A DNA stretch of 64,000 nt from Petrolisthes cinctipes (taxonomy: Eukaryota; Arthropoda; Malacostraca; Decapoda; Porcellanidae): assembly GCA_033782935.1 (NCBI GenBank), contig JAWQEG010000077.1, forward strand, positions 558,001-622,000. The letters run 5' to 3'. Each line of letters opens with the position of its first letter. Position 1 is the first letter of the stretch. A model generated the notes under the pieces. The model was not told the DNA's origin, did no database searches, and saw nothing but the letters and a program-made list of their open reading frames with translations. Shown here piece by piece: positions 10,357-21,619 of the stretch. The translations under genes and the position numbers were made by a program.

Positions 10357-12027
10357 CTATCTCACATGTGCCATATATCTCGGCATTCTACAATAATTTT
10401 GCTTTATCTTTCTCTCAGCTTCCTTATTTACTGGCCACGTCTCTGCACCACACAGTAACACTGATCTCACACAAGCACCATACACCTTTGCCCTGCTCCT
10501 CAAAGGTATCTTGTTGTTGATCAGCAACCCTGCAATTTCTCTCCACTTTTGCCATGCAGCTGCTATTCTTGTTCTCACTACAGCCTCCACTCCATATTCG
10601 CAAGACAGCATCTCCCCTAAGTAACAAAACTGATCAACAATCTGTAAACTTACTCCATCCCCCTCCAGAATCACTTTCCCTACCTTCTGCTTTCTCCCAC
10701 CTCTTTCACATTCTAGACACCTGTAGTTTTCTCCTGCCTAATTCACATTCCTCAACCCAGAACACCTCAAGAGACACCACTTGTTACAACTACTACAAAA
10801 AATTGAGTTAACACCCACCCCTCTGCCACAATAGCTACATGGAAATCTTCCCCTGTCTTTGCTCTCCATAGGTTCCTTTCCTGTAACACTTCGGTCTTCT
10901 CCATATTTATCTTCAAGCCTCTCCTTTCAATTCCACTTTTCTATCTGTTGAACCTATCAACCACTTCTTCACTCCTTGCCGTTATCACCAGATCATCAGC
11001 ATATAGCAACTCCCACAACCCCACTTCTCTCTCCTCCTTTGTCACCTCTTCCATTACCACAATAAAGAGCAAAGGACTCAGTGCTGATCCCTGATGAACT
11101 CCCACCTTTATCTCAAACTCATCTGATATTCCTACTCCAGTCTTAACTCTTGATCTGGTGTTCACATACAAAGCCATCACCAAATTTATCAGCCTCTCTG
11201 GAACTTTTTGTCTCCTGAAAGCCCATCTGATTGCCACTCTTGGAACTCTGTCAAATGCCTTCTCCAGATCTACAAAAACATGATACAGCATTTTCTTCTT
11301 CTCTGCATACTTCTGTAATTGCCTCATTATAAATATTGCATCTATCGTTGACTTTCCCTTTTGAAAACCAAACTGGCACTCATCAATCCTAACTAACTTC
11401 CTCAATCTGTACTCCAGTACCTTCTCCCATAGCTTCATTCCATGTTCCAGTAGCCTCACTCCCCTGTATTTTCAGCAATACAAAGCACCTCCTTTCCCTT
11501 TATAAATAGAGATTGTAAAACTCTCACCCCATTCCTCTGGCATCTCCTCTTCTTTCTGTACCTGTTTGAACACTTTTGTCACCCCTCTGATCCCAATGTG
11601 TCCAGATGCCTTCATTATATCGACTGTCAATCCTGATGGTCCTGGCGCCTTCCCTAGTTTCATCTTATCCATTGCACGTTTGACCTTCTCTTCAGTAACC
11701 TCCTCCACTGGCCCTTCTACTTTGTCTATTTCATCTATTTCATAAGGGTTTTCCTCATTTAGCAGTTCCTGAAAATACTTCCTCCATCTCTCCTTCACCT
11801 CTTGTTCCTCCCCCCAAAATGCTTGCGTTTTCATCTTTAACACATCTGGCTCCAACCACATCCTTTCTTTCCTTCCTCATTTGCTTTGCTACTTTGAACA
11901 TTTTCTTTCTACCTTCTGCACTATCAATATTCCTATTCCATTCTTGCCGAGCTGCTTCTTTTACTTCTGCTACCGCCCTCTTAGCCTGTCTTGACTTCTC
12001 CCTATAAACTGTCTTCTGTTCGGTCAC
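10357..12027 (-). pseudogene. RTE reverse transcriptase, multiple frameshifts
   Basis: RT domain fragments lie in changing minus-strand frames: 11755-12027 (basic linker, REKSRQAKRAVAEVKEAARQ), 11472-11861 (KAPGPSGLTVDIMK), 10941-11459 (QFGFQKGKSTIDAIF, VFVDLEKAFDRVPR, GVHQGSALSPLLF, LYADDLVITA) and 10357-10674 (C-terminal region, DQFCYLGEMLS and CGAETWPVNKE). Both catalytic Asp motifs are still readable. At least three frame changes and no continuous ORF mark it as inactive. Confidence 0.8.
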
Positions 12028-12307
12028 TTTGCCTTTCTTTGAAAGTTCTTTTCTTCTCTGCTATTGCCTGCCTCATTTCTTCGCACCACCACCACCATGT
12101 TTCTCTTTCTCTCCATCTTCGCCCATTCGTTTCACCACAAACCTCTCTTGCTACTTCCATTAGCGCGACTCTATATTCCATCCATCCGCTCTCAATCTCA
12201 TCAACTCTCTTAGCTAATTTTTCCTGGAATTCTCTCTGTATGTCAGGGTTTTTGAGTCCATACCTTTATCCTCCTTTCCTCTCCCTTCTTTTTCGGTCTC
12301 ATCATCT

Positions 12308-13108
12308 TTAGTACCAAATTCGCACATGCTGCATTATATACTCTTCCCCTGGAATCATCTTACAGTTTTGGACCCACACACCCTCTTCTCTTGACATTAT
12401 ATAGTCTATCTGTGCTGCTGCATCTCCACTCTTAAACATAATCAGGTGTTCTTCCCTCTTCATATACCACGTGTTCCAGATCCTCAGGTTGTGTAGCTGA
12501 CACAGTTGTAACATCAGCTCCCTTTCTTCGTTTCTCTGTCCTATTCCATATCCACCCATAACCTCCTCATATCCCCTATTGTCTCTACCAATGTACGCAT
12601 TTATGTCTCCAGCAACTATAACTATATCTCCCCTCGACACTTCTGAGATCCTGTCAGACAGCTTTACCCTAACCTCTTTTTTCTCCTCATCCGGTCTTCC
12701 TTGTTGTGGAGCATACACTGAAAATATATTCAACACCTTTTCACCAACTACCAACTTGATCTTCATCATGTGATCATCCCACCTTATCACCTCTATCACA
12801 CTTTCCACCCATTCCTCTTTAACTAAAATTCCGAATCCTGCTCTCCCTTCCCCTCTTCCACTCCACCAAAATTTATATTTCTCATTATCACTTCCATAAA
12901 TCCTTGTACCACCGTTGCTATACCTCACCTCCTGTACTGAACACACATCTACCCTCCTTCCCTGCATCGCTACTACCTCCCTGCTTCGTATACGCATTGA
13001 GCCCACATTTACCGTGGCTATCCTTAAACTACTATTCACCCCAGAGATTCTTAGCACCCCTTGCCGAAGCTGCTGGGTACTGGGGGCCATATCATTTGCA
13101 CAACTCAT
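12308..13108 (-). pseudogene. RTE endonuclease domain
   Basis: A 266-residue frame with apurinic-type endonuclease motifs: RIATVNVGSM (Asn), VCSVQEVRY (Glu), FSVYAPQQGRPDE, VIVAGDINAYIG (Asp, Asn) and AQIDYIM. The usual SDH-type terminal motif is altered to a sequence reading QHVRIW, which retains His but not the Ser-Asp pair. The frame begins MSCANDMAPS and is followed by frameshifted RT, so it is a fragment of the RTE polyprotein. Confidence 0.8.
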
Positions 13109-13300
13109 AACATTTAGATTTAGGCTTCAATTTTTATTGCCGGATGCCCTTACCTGACCCAAACCACAGTTTTATGCGGTGGACCTAGACGGGCTGCCGA
13201 CCAAGCTACCGAGTCCCGTCCTACCCGGTTGCCCCTACAATGGACCTTGTGGTAGGCAGGGCACACACTCCATCAGGAATGTATGCCCCAGACTGAAGAA

Positions 13301-14269
13301 AAGAAATTAGCTTGAGGGATAGGGATAAGGCTATGGGAGGTAGTGGGTGCCCAGCCCCTTACTCTAATAGACCAGCCCCTCACTAAATTGACAAGATATA
13401 TACTGATATTAATTCATTACAAAGGCTCTTAATGGAACGTTTATTGGCCTCGTTTATTACTCTCACTTGCAATACTACAACTGTCTACCATGAAAAAACA
13501 GAGCTTACCACAAAATTATAATAATGAAAGGTGCACAGACACGGCTTTTAAGGGTTATGGATGTTATAGTACTGATTACTCCCCTACCTTTACCAGTAAC
13601 CGGCAGGGTGAGAATTACTCCATGACTCACAAATATAGCAATAATTAAAGTATCAATAATTACTGGAATGTGAATTGTATTACTACATAAAGTATATATT
13701 AATTTTCCATATCAAAAGCAACTCCCTTGGAATGAACATTACACTCGGATTTCGATATCAGAAGATAACTTACTAAGGCGACAGTCGGCTTTGTTGCATA
13801 ATAATCTCAGGAGCATACTGTAATAATTGTAATTATTCTCTCCCTCTTCAATAATACTAATCGATCACTTTTGAACCTTTTCCTCTCCAACCCAACCCAT
13901 TTCCCTCGGTAGTGAGTTTTTCACATCATGATCACACCGGGTACGGGATTCAAATTTTTGGTTAGCTCAACATTGAAAAACTCTAGGTGGTAAATGCCAA
14001 AGTGGAGCCAACTGTACTTCCCTTATACAAGGTAAGAGTAAGTAGGCTGCAGTAGGCCCAAGGCTCACACTTTGACCTCACAACATCACCTCAAAGACTT
14101 TTTTTTATTAAACTGAGGTCTACAGCACACGATCTTCCCTCGATGATATCATTGGGAAAAAGAAAATGCCATAGCCCACAATGAGACCATGGTGGTGGAA
14201 CCCATTGCTGCAGATGGACGCTTCACATTGTGCCAAAACACGCGGCAACACTGCTGGGATGTTAAAAGG
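13301..14269. other. no gene seen
   Basis: AT-rich sequence without recognisable coding or repeat structure apart from short homopolymers. It separates the 5' end of the RTE element from the minisatellite at 14270. Confidence 0.5.
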
Positions 14270-14530
14270 GTGTTGGAAGTATATCTGTGGTACCATCAAG
14301 AGATGTAAGGTAAGTATAGAATGGCTGGAATGTTAATGTGTGTTGGAAGAGTATCTGTGGAACCGTCAAGAGATGTAAGGTAAGTATAGAATGGCTGGAA
14401 TGTTTATGTGTGTTGGAAGAGTATCTGTGGTACCGTCAAGAGATGTAAGGTAACTATAGAATGGCTGGGATGTGATGTGCTTTCATTTGTGGTACTGTCA
14501 AGAGATGTACGGTAAGTATAGAATGGCTGA
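14270..14530 (+). repeat. 64-bp minisatellite, four copies, with embedded splice-donor consensus
   Basis: Four tandem copies built on 'gttggaagagtatctgtggt', 'accgtcaagagatg' and 'aaggtaagtatagaatggct'. Three copies keep the string GTAAGTAT preceded by AG, a near-perfect 5' splice site; one has GTAACTAT. The fourth copy is more diverged at its start. Confidence 0.8.
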
Positions 14531-14560
14531 CCACATCCTATAAGTAGTGAGTAACATATT

Positions 14561-14746
14561 ATGGCTAAGTTTCCATTACTATATTCATGTCCTATTGCGG
14601 ACAAAAGTTTCTTACTACTCCGGGTGATAAGACCTCACGACTGCTGCCCCATTTCTGGTCGGCAGGTTGCTGCTTTCACGAGAACTACCCCACCACGTAA
14701 ACCAGCAGCCGAACAGTTGACTGATTCGGATTCGGATGGGAAATAA
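14561..14746 (+). other. short ORF within the inverted-repeat arm
   Basis: Encodes a 61-residue frame ending in an acidic tail (AEQLTDSDSDGK). It could be the C-terminus of a captured exon. No family is recognised and the mirrored arm does not preserve the same tail. Confidence 0.2.
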
Positions 14747-14748
14747 TT

Positions 14749-14798
<50 letters not shown>

Positions 14799-15647
14799 GT
14801 ATAGCATATAAATAGATGCATTAGTTGATAGGTAATATCAGATAGAGAAAGCACAAGAAGGGAACCCTAGTACTACTATATAACATGTTAATCGCTGGCT
14901 GTATCATAAATATACCATTTTTCTCTTACCCGTAGCCAGGGCCTGTTTTCTCTAGGCATATTAGAATTTGCACTTGGTCGTATGCTTGTCTTACTGACCT
15001 TTCACAGTGTTTCAGGCTTATTTCGACGCAGTAAATGGTTTTGCTGTTGTATTAGTATGAGTTTATATTATGGTTTTGGAGTAGTGCCTGGTCCTTGTCC
15101 TTGTCGTGAATGAACGCTTACACAGAAAATATTATCTCAAGAGTGAACTTTGCTATTGTGAATAAGGGCACAGATGTCCCATGGACTGTCAGGGACACAA
15201 ACACACTTTTGTTTCTTTTAACTAGTGAAAACATGTATATAAATGGATATATTACATATAGGTGCTGCAAATACAGAACTACAGGTTATATAGAGTAAAT
15301 CTAAGTGCATGAATCGAACAGTGGTCTGGTCATGAGACAGCCATATACTACAGACCGAGTACTTGAAAAGATATCAAAATAGTGAACACAGCCAACACTA
15401 CTTTCAAATAGTCATTGTTCCCATTGCATTTTAAATGAGGTATTTCATTCTTCATTTTACTACATGCTTTCTGTGGATTTTAAAATCATACTAGTAAGAA
15501 CTATGATTCAGTATACTCTTGTAATATTTCAACTTTTATGTGATTTCTGACAAATAGTAGTACTGGGGTTCTCTTCTTGTGCAATAATCACTTGTTTTGC
15601 ACCTGATATTACCTATCAACTAATGCATCTATGTATATGCTATGCAC

Positions 15648-15689
<42 letters not shown>

Positions 15690-15850
15690 CCGAGACAGTC
15701 AACTGTTCGGTTGCTGGATTACGTGGTGTTGTAGTTCTCAAGCCAACATTAACCTGCCCGCCAGAAATGTATCAGCAGCCATGAGGACTTATCGCCCGGA
15801 GTAGCAAGAAGCTTTTGTCTGCAATAGTACAATTACCACTAAGTCGTAAA
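14568..15850. repeat. long imperfect inverted repeat (arms about 300 bp)
   Basis: Left arm 14568-14884 pairs with right arm 15556-15850. Each arm includes a microsatellite (CT run 14752-14795; GA run 15648-15687) in mirror position, plus matching anchors such as 'cgaacagttgactg' and 'cagtcaactgttcgg'. The unpaired centre (14885-15555) has no gene. Arms are visibly diverged. It resembles a foldback transposon, but terminal duplications are not clear. Confidence 0.65.
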
Positions 15851-15922
15851 AACTGCATTCACACTCTCTGAATGGGACAGAGAATGCCTGGTGGCTTTCA
15901 ATGCATCCAAAACAGTTAATTA

Positions 15923-16240
15923 ATGATCCTTCACCTTTCAGCTCGTGTTATCCTTCCAAATGATAATCCCATCTTCTTCAATGACACACAACTTAATCTT
16001 TCCTTTTCTCTCATTGATGTTTTTCTCACAGTCTCTTTTGGTGTATTAAATAATACTTCTCTTGCTAAAAATGCCTCAAAGAAGTTGTGTGTGCTATGTA
16101 GAATCCGTGAACACTTCACTCCCACACAGTTGTGTGTTCTTCATACAGGGGTCTCATATGCCTCTGTGTGGAGTACAGCTCCCATGTGTGAAGTGGCTCA
16201 CCCTTCCTATATTTCACACTTTCATTCAACATTAACTTAA
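15923..16240 (+). pseudogene. degenerate RT C-terminal fragment
   Basis: The frame holds SLAKNASKKLCVLCRIREHF followed by LHTGV and a Trp-containing stretch. This resembles the post-catalytic thumb region of Jockey-type RTs, where the pattern 'AKxASKKLGxLxRxR...PxQLxxLYxG' is common. There is no catalytic motif, and stops occur on both sides. It is read as an old, short non-LTR remnant. From 16250 to 17036 I see no other gene. Confidence 0.45.
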
Positions 16241-17036
16241 AGGCAATGTACAGTATTGGTTAATCTGGAGCAAATTATTCCACCAAACAAATCTAAACAG
16301 CAGCAGCCTAACATTACTTAAGTTGATCTAGTTCTGTTTCCTGGTATATTTTGGATCAATCAAGAAACTCAAATCTACCAAAAGAATACTATCCCCTTAA
16401 TGCAAACTCAAGGTCTAAAATATTCCATTGCTTCCTTACAACATATCTAAAAAGAAAAAATCATTTATAGATTTAATCAATGAAAGAATACTAACCAAAT
16501 TGTTCCCATTACAGTGTAATAAACCCATAAAGGAAAATCAAGGTAAGACATACACACATATACTGTACACTCTCCCAATAAAGTATCGGCTTTACTCGCT
16601 AGATCCTGCTGAGAAAAGATCGAAGCTACATGTATGACTGTACTGTGGGGTTGGTATTCCTGATGGCAATGAGTTGACTCTCATTTCAGTACTAACGTGA
16701 AATCCTCTAGCATACATAATTCATGCATTAGGCAAGTCGTGGAGTAAGAGTTGTGACTTCATTTTTACAGATATACGTTATGTTATTTTAATGATTGATC
16801 GTTTTTGGGGAGGGGGAATTTAATGAATTATTGAATATAATGAGAATGATAACCCAGAGAATGAAGTTACCAAATCAGATTTTAACCAAAAAGGAATCTT
16901 TGAGTAGATTCGCTGTAATTGTAGTATTTTGTCTTAAATATAATGCAGTTATAGCATAGAGTAGGATCAGGTAGGCTTATGCTTTTTCTTCTCATACTTC
17001 TAAATAAGGTTTTGTAAAGAAACACACACAGACATT

Positions 17037-17175
17037 GCCCTCTCCAGAAAGTGACGTGTATAAACAAACATGTGAAGAAACCAACACCTCAAAGCTTCAC
17101 TCGATAATCTCGGGGCTTCAGTCTCAGGCCACGACTGACGGCCTCCTGTCCCGAGGTAGAGGTATATATATAAAA
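17037..17175 (+). repeat. SINE 3' fragment
   Basis: Shares with the 3' half of the SINE at 62969-63397 the pieces 'agtgacgtgtataaa', 'taatctcggggc' and 'gaggtagaggtata' in the same order. The tRNA-related head is absent, so this copy is 5'-truncated. It is followed by an A-rich tail. Confidence 0.6.
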
Positions 17176-17312
17176 CAAAAAGTAAATATAAAATAAAATA
17201 AATAAAAAGAAAGATAACGTTATATACCATTTGGCAACTATGGTGTGGATTAGCTGAGTTTTCAGCATTAGAAAGGGGCAAATTTTATGTTAATATTTTA
17301 AATTTCTCTAAT

Positions 17313-19125
17313 CAAGTTCAAGTTCAAGTTCAAGTTCAAGTTTTAGGGTCCCGCAGAGGGCCGCTCATGGGCGGCATAATATGCGGGGGTTGTGCGGGGG
17401 ATTTAGGGATCCAGGGCAGGATTAGGAAGAGGGTTAGGATAAGAGTGGATTGGGTCAGGGACTTTGGGGATGAGGATTAGGATTGGGGAGGTAATGATTG
17501 GTGATCCTATTTCTAAACTTGTCAAGAGTGGGGCTATTAACTACGTGAGATGGGAGATGATTCCACTCTTGGATGCTGCGGGGAAAGAATGAGTGCCTAA
17601 ATATATCAGTGCTTGTCTGGTATGTATGGTATTTTAAGTTGTGGCTGCCTCTAGTGGATCGTATACTTGTAGGGTGTAGATATGTGTCTTTGTCTATGTC
17701 AACTAACTTGTTTGTGATTTTGTATATCATCTGTTGTCTGTGTATCTGTCTTCGTGTTACTAATGGGTCTAGTTTTGTGTCTTGTTTAAGCAAAGTGACT
17801 GATGTAGTGTGTCTGTAATCACGTCTGGCCTATCTTGCAGTCTTGTTTTGTATGGACTCTAGTTTATTGATATTATTGTAAGTGTGTGGGTCCCAGACGG
17901 TGTCGCAATAATCTAAATGTGGCCGAACGAAAGTGTTATATGCAATAATTTTGGTGTCTGTTACACCTGCTGAGGTTCCTGCGCAAGAACCCCAGGACCC
18001 TACTAGCTTTGGCCCTGATGCTACCTCTGTGTGTGTTCCACCTCATGTCCGCTGAGATGTGGACGCCCAAGTATTTGTGGGAAGTGACTGTGTTTAGGTT
18101 GGTGTTGTGTAATTGGTATGTATATGGAATGACATTATGGGCACGGGTAAAACGGATGTGATGGCATTTGTCTGGTCTAAATGTCATCTGCCACTTGACT
18201 TCCCAGTCTTCAAGTGCAGTTAGGTCGTCCTGTAGTCGAAGGCAGTCATTCCTATCTTTAATTGGTCTATAAACTAAGCTATCGTCTGCAAAGAGTCTAG
18301 TGGTAGAGGAAAGTGAAAGTGGGGGGTCATTAATGTATGAAAGGAAGAGAAGGGGACCCAGTACAGTGCCCTGGGGTACCCCAGAGGTTACAGGAACAGA
18401 TGGAGACTGACTACCGTCAAGAACTACACGTTGCTTTCTGGTAGTCAAGAACGTTCTAATCCAGTGAAGAAGTTGTCCCTGTATGCCATAGAATTCTAAT
18501 TTGTGTAGTAGTCTTTGGTGAGGGACTTTGTCGAAGGCTTTGGCAAAGTCTAATACTATGGCGTCAACCTGTCTGATTTTTGTGTCATTGAGGGACTGCA
18601 AGATGTCATGAGTAGTTACCAGTAGCTGCGTCTCACACGAGCGTTTAGGCCGAAAACCGTGTTGATTGTCAGTCAGTATATTTTGCCTATCAAAGTGGTC
18701 CATTATGTGTCTATGAATATAGTGTTTTCTAAAATTTTGCAGGGGATTGAGGTAAGTGAAATAGGTCGATAATTAATGGGAAGGGTTCTGTCTCCGGATT
18801 TAAAGATTGGGGTCACATTTGCCAAAAGCCAGTCTTGAGGGAGTTCACCGGTCTGTAAAGTCTGTGAGAATATAACCTGCAGGACAGGGGCAAGAACGCT
18901 AGCGTTAGTCCTCAATATCCTGCAGGGTATATTGTCTGGTCCAGTCGCTTTGTGTATATCTACCTCAGATAAGAGTTTCTCAATTCCTTGGGTGTTTATA
19001 TGAATGGGAGGGATAGGTGGGTGTGATGGTGTTGGCATGTCTGGTAAGTGTTCATGTTCATGGGTAAAAACGGACTGGAATTGTGTGTTAAGGGCGTTGG
19101 CTTTGTCTTGTGGGTGTGTAACCAA
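17313..19125 (-). mobile_element. CR1-like non-LTR element, copy 2
   Basis: Near-identical sister of the insertion at 1047-2762, including the GTTCAA 3' tail at 17313-17340. It extends about 90 bp further at the 5' end, adding an N-terminal coding piece (DKANALNTQFQSVF). The C-terminal piece of the protein is readable at 17455-17793 in another frame. The two copies share a frameshift, described under findings. Confidence 0.8.
17936..19125 (-). pseudogene. CR1-like reverse transcriptase (copy 2)
   Basis: Upstream frame 18703-19125 holds FQSVFTHE, HKATGPDNIPCRIL, NVTPIFKSGDRTLPINYRPI. Downstream frame 17936-18703 holds HGFRPKRSCETQL, VDAIVLDFAKAFDKVPH, TSGVPQGTVLGPLLF and LFADDSLVY. A frameshift separates them near 18715, where copy 1 remains in frame. 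A second frameshift after FLRRNL diverts the C-terminal region; the proper C-terminus is readable at 17455-17793 (FFPRSIQEWNHLP). Catalytic residues are intact but the ORF is broken. Confidence 0.8.
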
Positions 19126-19640
19126 CCATCCCAGCGACGGCAGCAGCAGGTAGATATCTTAGATGATGGGAAGGCATCACCACCGCCATCACCACCACCA
19201 CCTGACCATCCCCCAAAAGACCCAGAGACGGAGGAGGACACAGACACCAGTGCCCACTCCACCTCCACCACCACCAAAGATGACTCCACAAGCGACAACA
19301 TGGACCTGGAGGATGAAGGGGGATGGCAGATGGCGGGGAAGAGGAACAGGAGGAGAAGGATAGACAGTCCACCAACACCACCACCACCACCTACTGTCAG
19401 CGTAGAGTGGTGGATGACTGCCTCTCCTCGCCTTGACCTCTTCTCCCAGTACATCTCGCACTACTGGGACCCCGACGTCTTCCAGGTTCAGGAGGTGTGG
19501 ACGAGCAGAACAACACCGTCTAATCGTCCACTCGTCATGTCATCTATACAACGAATCTCCTTCCAGCCGACCTACAACACGCAGTGGAGGAGAAGACACT
19601 ATCACACATGCACACACACCAACATGTGCCGGTTATATTA
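19126..19640 (+). other. Pro/Thr-rich ORF, possible retrotransposon ORF1 start
   Basis: An open frame with low-complexity Pro, Thr and Asp runs and a piece MDLEDEGGWQMAGKRNRRRR. The 'acidic + GWQ + K/R-rich' pattern is often seen near the N-terminus of ORF1 proteins of non-LTR elements, but this is weak evidence. The frame then runs artificially into the Helitron at 19645. No domain is confirmed. Confidence 0.3.
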
Positions 19641-19644
19641 TATA

Positions 19645-21552
19645 CTAGCTGCTCCGCCGCCCTTCGGGCGGCTAGGAGCCGCTAGCTCCTGCGGAGGGCT
19701 GGCGGCCTGCGGCCGCCCTTCCACCGCCCTTCGGGCGGTTTGGAGCAGATCGGGTGGTGGGTGGATAGAAGGAAGGGAAGGAGGGAAGGAAGGGGGAGAG
19801 GGAGGGATGGTTTAGTGGTTAGATAAAATAAATGGATGGATGGATGATTAGTAATAGAGGTGGGTGGGTGAATAATTGGAGGTATTAGTCGTTTTTAAAT
19901 GTTTATTATATCAATCTTTCTCCCTCATTCAATAACTCCATCATTCTAATATTAGCATAATTAATAATATTTCCTTCTTTTTCTATTAATTGCGTCACTA
20001 AGCATTTTACTGAAGTGCCTCCTGGTAAACGACATTTTTCACGACTCCGGTTGACGACAATAAATATGGCAATATTGAAAATCAATTTGACAAAAGTGAT
20101 ACTCTATAGGACAATAATGAGAATCAATATGACAATGGTGTTTGATACTGGAGCAGGAATCAAGAGCTCAAGAAAATATAGTACAAAATATTGGTATTTA
20201 TTGAAAGAATTACCGTTTTCCCGGTAGTTTGCCCAGGTTAGGTCCCGGTAGTCTGATGCGGTTTAGGTAAGGTCAGGTAAGGTAACGTCAGGCTAATTTC
20301 AAAATGCCCCATTTGAATATGCCCTATCTTGGCAATAATGAAAATCAATTAGACAAAACTGAAACTCAATAGGACAATACTGAGATTCAATATGACAATG
20401 GTGTTTGATACCGTAGCAGGAATCAAGACGTCAAGAAAATAAGTTACAAAAATATTCTACCAATCAGAAAATAAATATGGCAATAATGAAAATCAATTTG
20501 ACAAAACTGAAACTCTATAGGACAATACTGAGAATCAATATGACAATGGTGTTTGATACTGGATTACAAAAATATTGTACCAATCTGAAAATAAATATGG
20601 CAATAATGAAAATCAATTTGACAAAAGTGAAACTCTATAGGACAATAATGAGAATCAATATGACAATGGTGTTTGATACTGGAGCAGGAATCAAGAGCTC
20701 AAGAAAATAATGTACAAAAATATTGGTAATTATTGAAAGAATTACCGTTTTCCTGGTAGTTTGCCCAGGTTAGGTCCCGGTAGTTTGGCCAGGTTAGGTC
20801 CCGGTAGTCTGATGTGGTCTAGGTTAGGTTAGGTAAGGTCAGGTAAGGTCAGGCTAATTTCAAAATGCCCCATTTGAATATGCCCTATCTTGGAAATGGG
20901 GCATTTGTGGAGGAAATGCCATAGAAGAAAATAGTCTTAGAATGGTCTAAATAAGTGGGTAATGAAGGTAGAAAAACGGTATGCAATAACGGTAATTCAT
21001 TAAATATTTACCAAAATATTATACCAATATGGTAGAAATCAATCATAAAAATGGATAAAATGTAATAATATAGGTAAACGACAATATACTTACTGAGATA
21101 AGGCATAAACAAATCGAATAATATCCGTGCTGTAGCCTTAAATTATGTTCATGAGCTGTTGATTTCTGGACCAGTATCCGATAATTTAATAATAGAATAC
21201 GTGTTCTCATTTTTAGGGGTAACTACTTTATTACTCATGGCGCTGCTGTACGCAAACCAATGAACCTAGGAAGCTTTAGTTTACAGATTCTGGTGTGTAA
21301 AATCAAGCTCTACAAGTCTGTAAGAAAAAATTTACCTAAATGAAACTTTAAAATTGACCGTGTTTTTGCGAAAGGCTGAACTGTGGTATGGTGATTCCGT
21401 AGATTTTTCCCCTGTAATTTATTATTATTTCGCTAGCACGTTTCGTTATATGTGGTTTCGTTGTATGACCCCCCCTAAACCTGAACGGGATCAAGACTCA
21501 CCTACATGCAAATTTTGAGGACACAAAGTTGGACGGTTTAGGCGTGCATCGC

Positions 21553-21594
<42 letters not shown>

Positions 21595-21615
21595 GCTTGG
21601 CTTTATGTATATAGA
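19645..21615 (-). mobile_element. non-autonomous Helitron, copy 1
   Basis: Read on the minus strand, the element starts with TC (5' TCTATATACATAAAGCC...) immediately after an A at 21616. It ends with CTAG at 19645-19648 followed by T. A GC-rich hairpin (GCCGCCCGAAGGGCGGC) sits 11-12 bp before the CTAG end. These are the three defining Helitron termini: 5' TC, 3' CTRR with hairpin, and insertion between A and T. Length is 1971 bp with no Rep/helicase ORF. It contains a CA microsatellite, four diverged internal repeats around 'aatatgacaatggtgtttg' and the TTAGG-rich block. Confidence 0.85.
20740..20997 (+). repeat. TTAGG-rich short repeat inside Helitron copy 1
   Basis: Same block as 5256-5482, bounded by 'attaccgttttcc' and 'aacggtaatt'. 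A partial copy lies at 20209-20332 in the same Helitron. The block probably moved independently and was caught by the Helitron. Confidence 0.6.
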
Positions 21616-21619
21616 TATA

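Larger units (their letters stand above)
10028..13300 (-). mobile_element. RTE-clade non-LTR retrotransposon, decayed
   Basis: Minus-strand element with the RTE hallmark of an ATC/GAT trinucleotide 3' tail (10030-10043) directly after a conserved 3' UTR piece 'acgtttaacgtct'. Endonuclease lies at 12308-13108 and RT is broken into several frames down to 10357. The 5' UTR runs from 13109 to about 13300. It is close to full length but carries many frameshifts. Confidence 0.85.

Noticed and set aside
19048..19815. 255-residue plus-strand ORF
   Set aside because: It crosses from a CR1-like element through low-complexity sequence into a Helitron, so it is not one gene. Only its middle part is mentioned as a weak ORF1 candidate.
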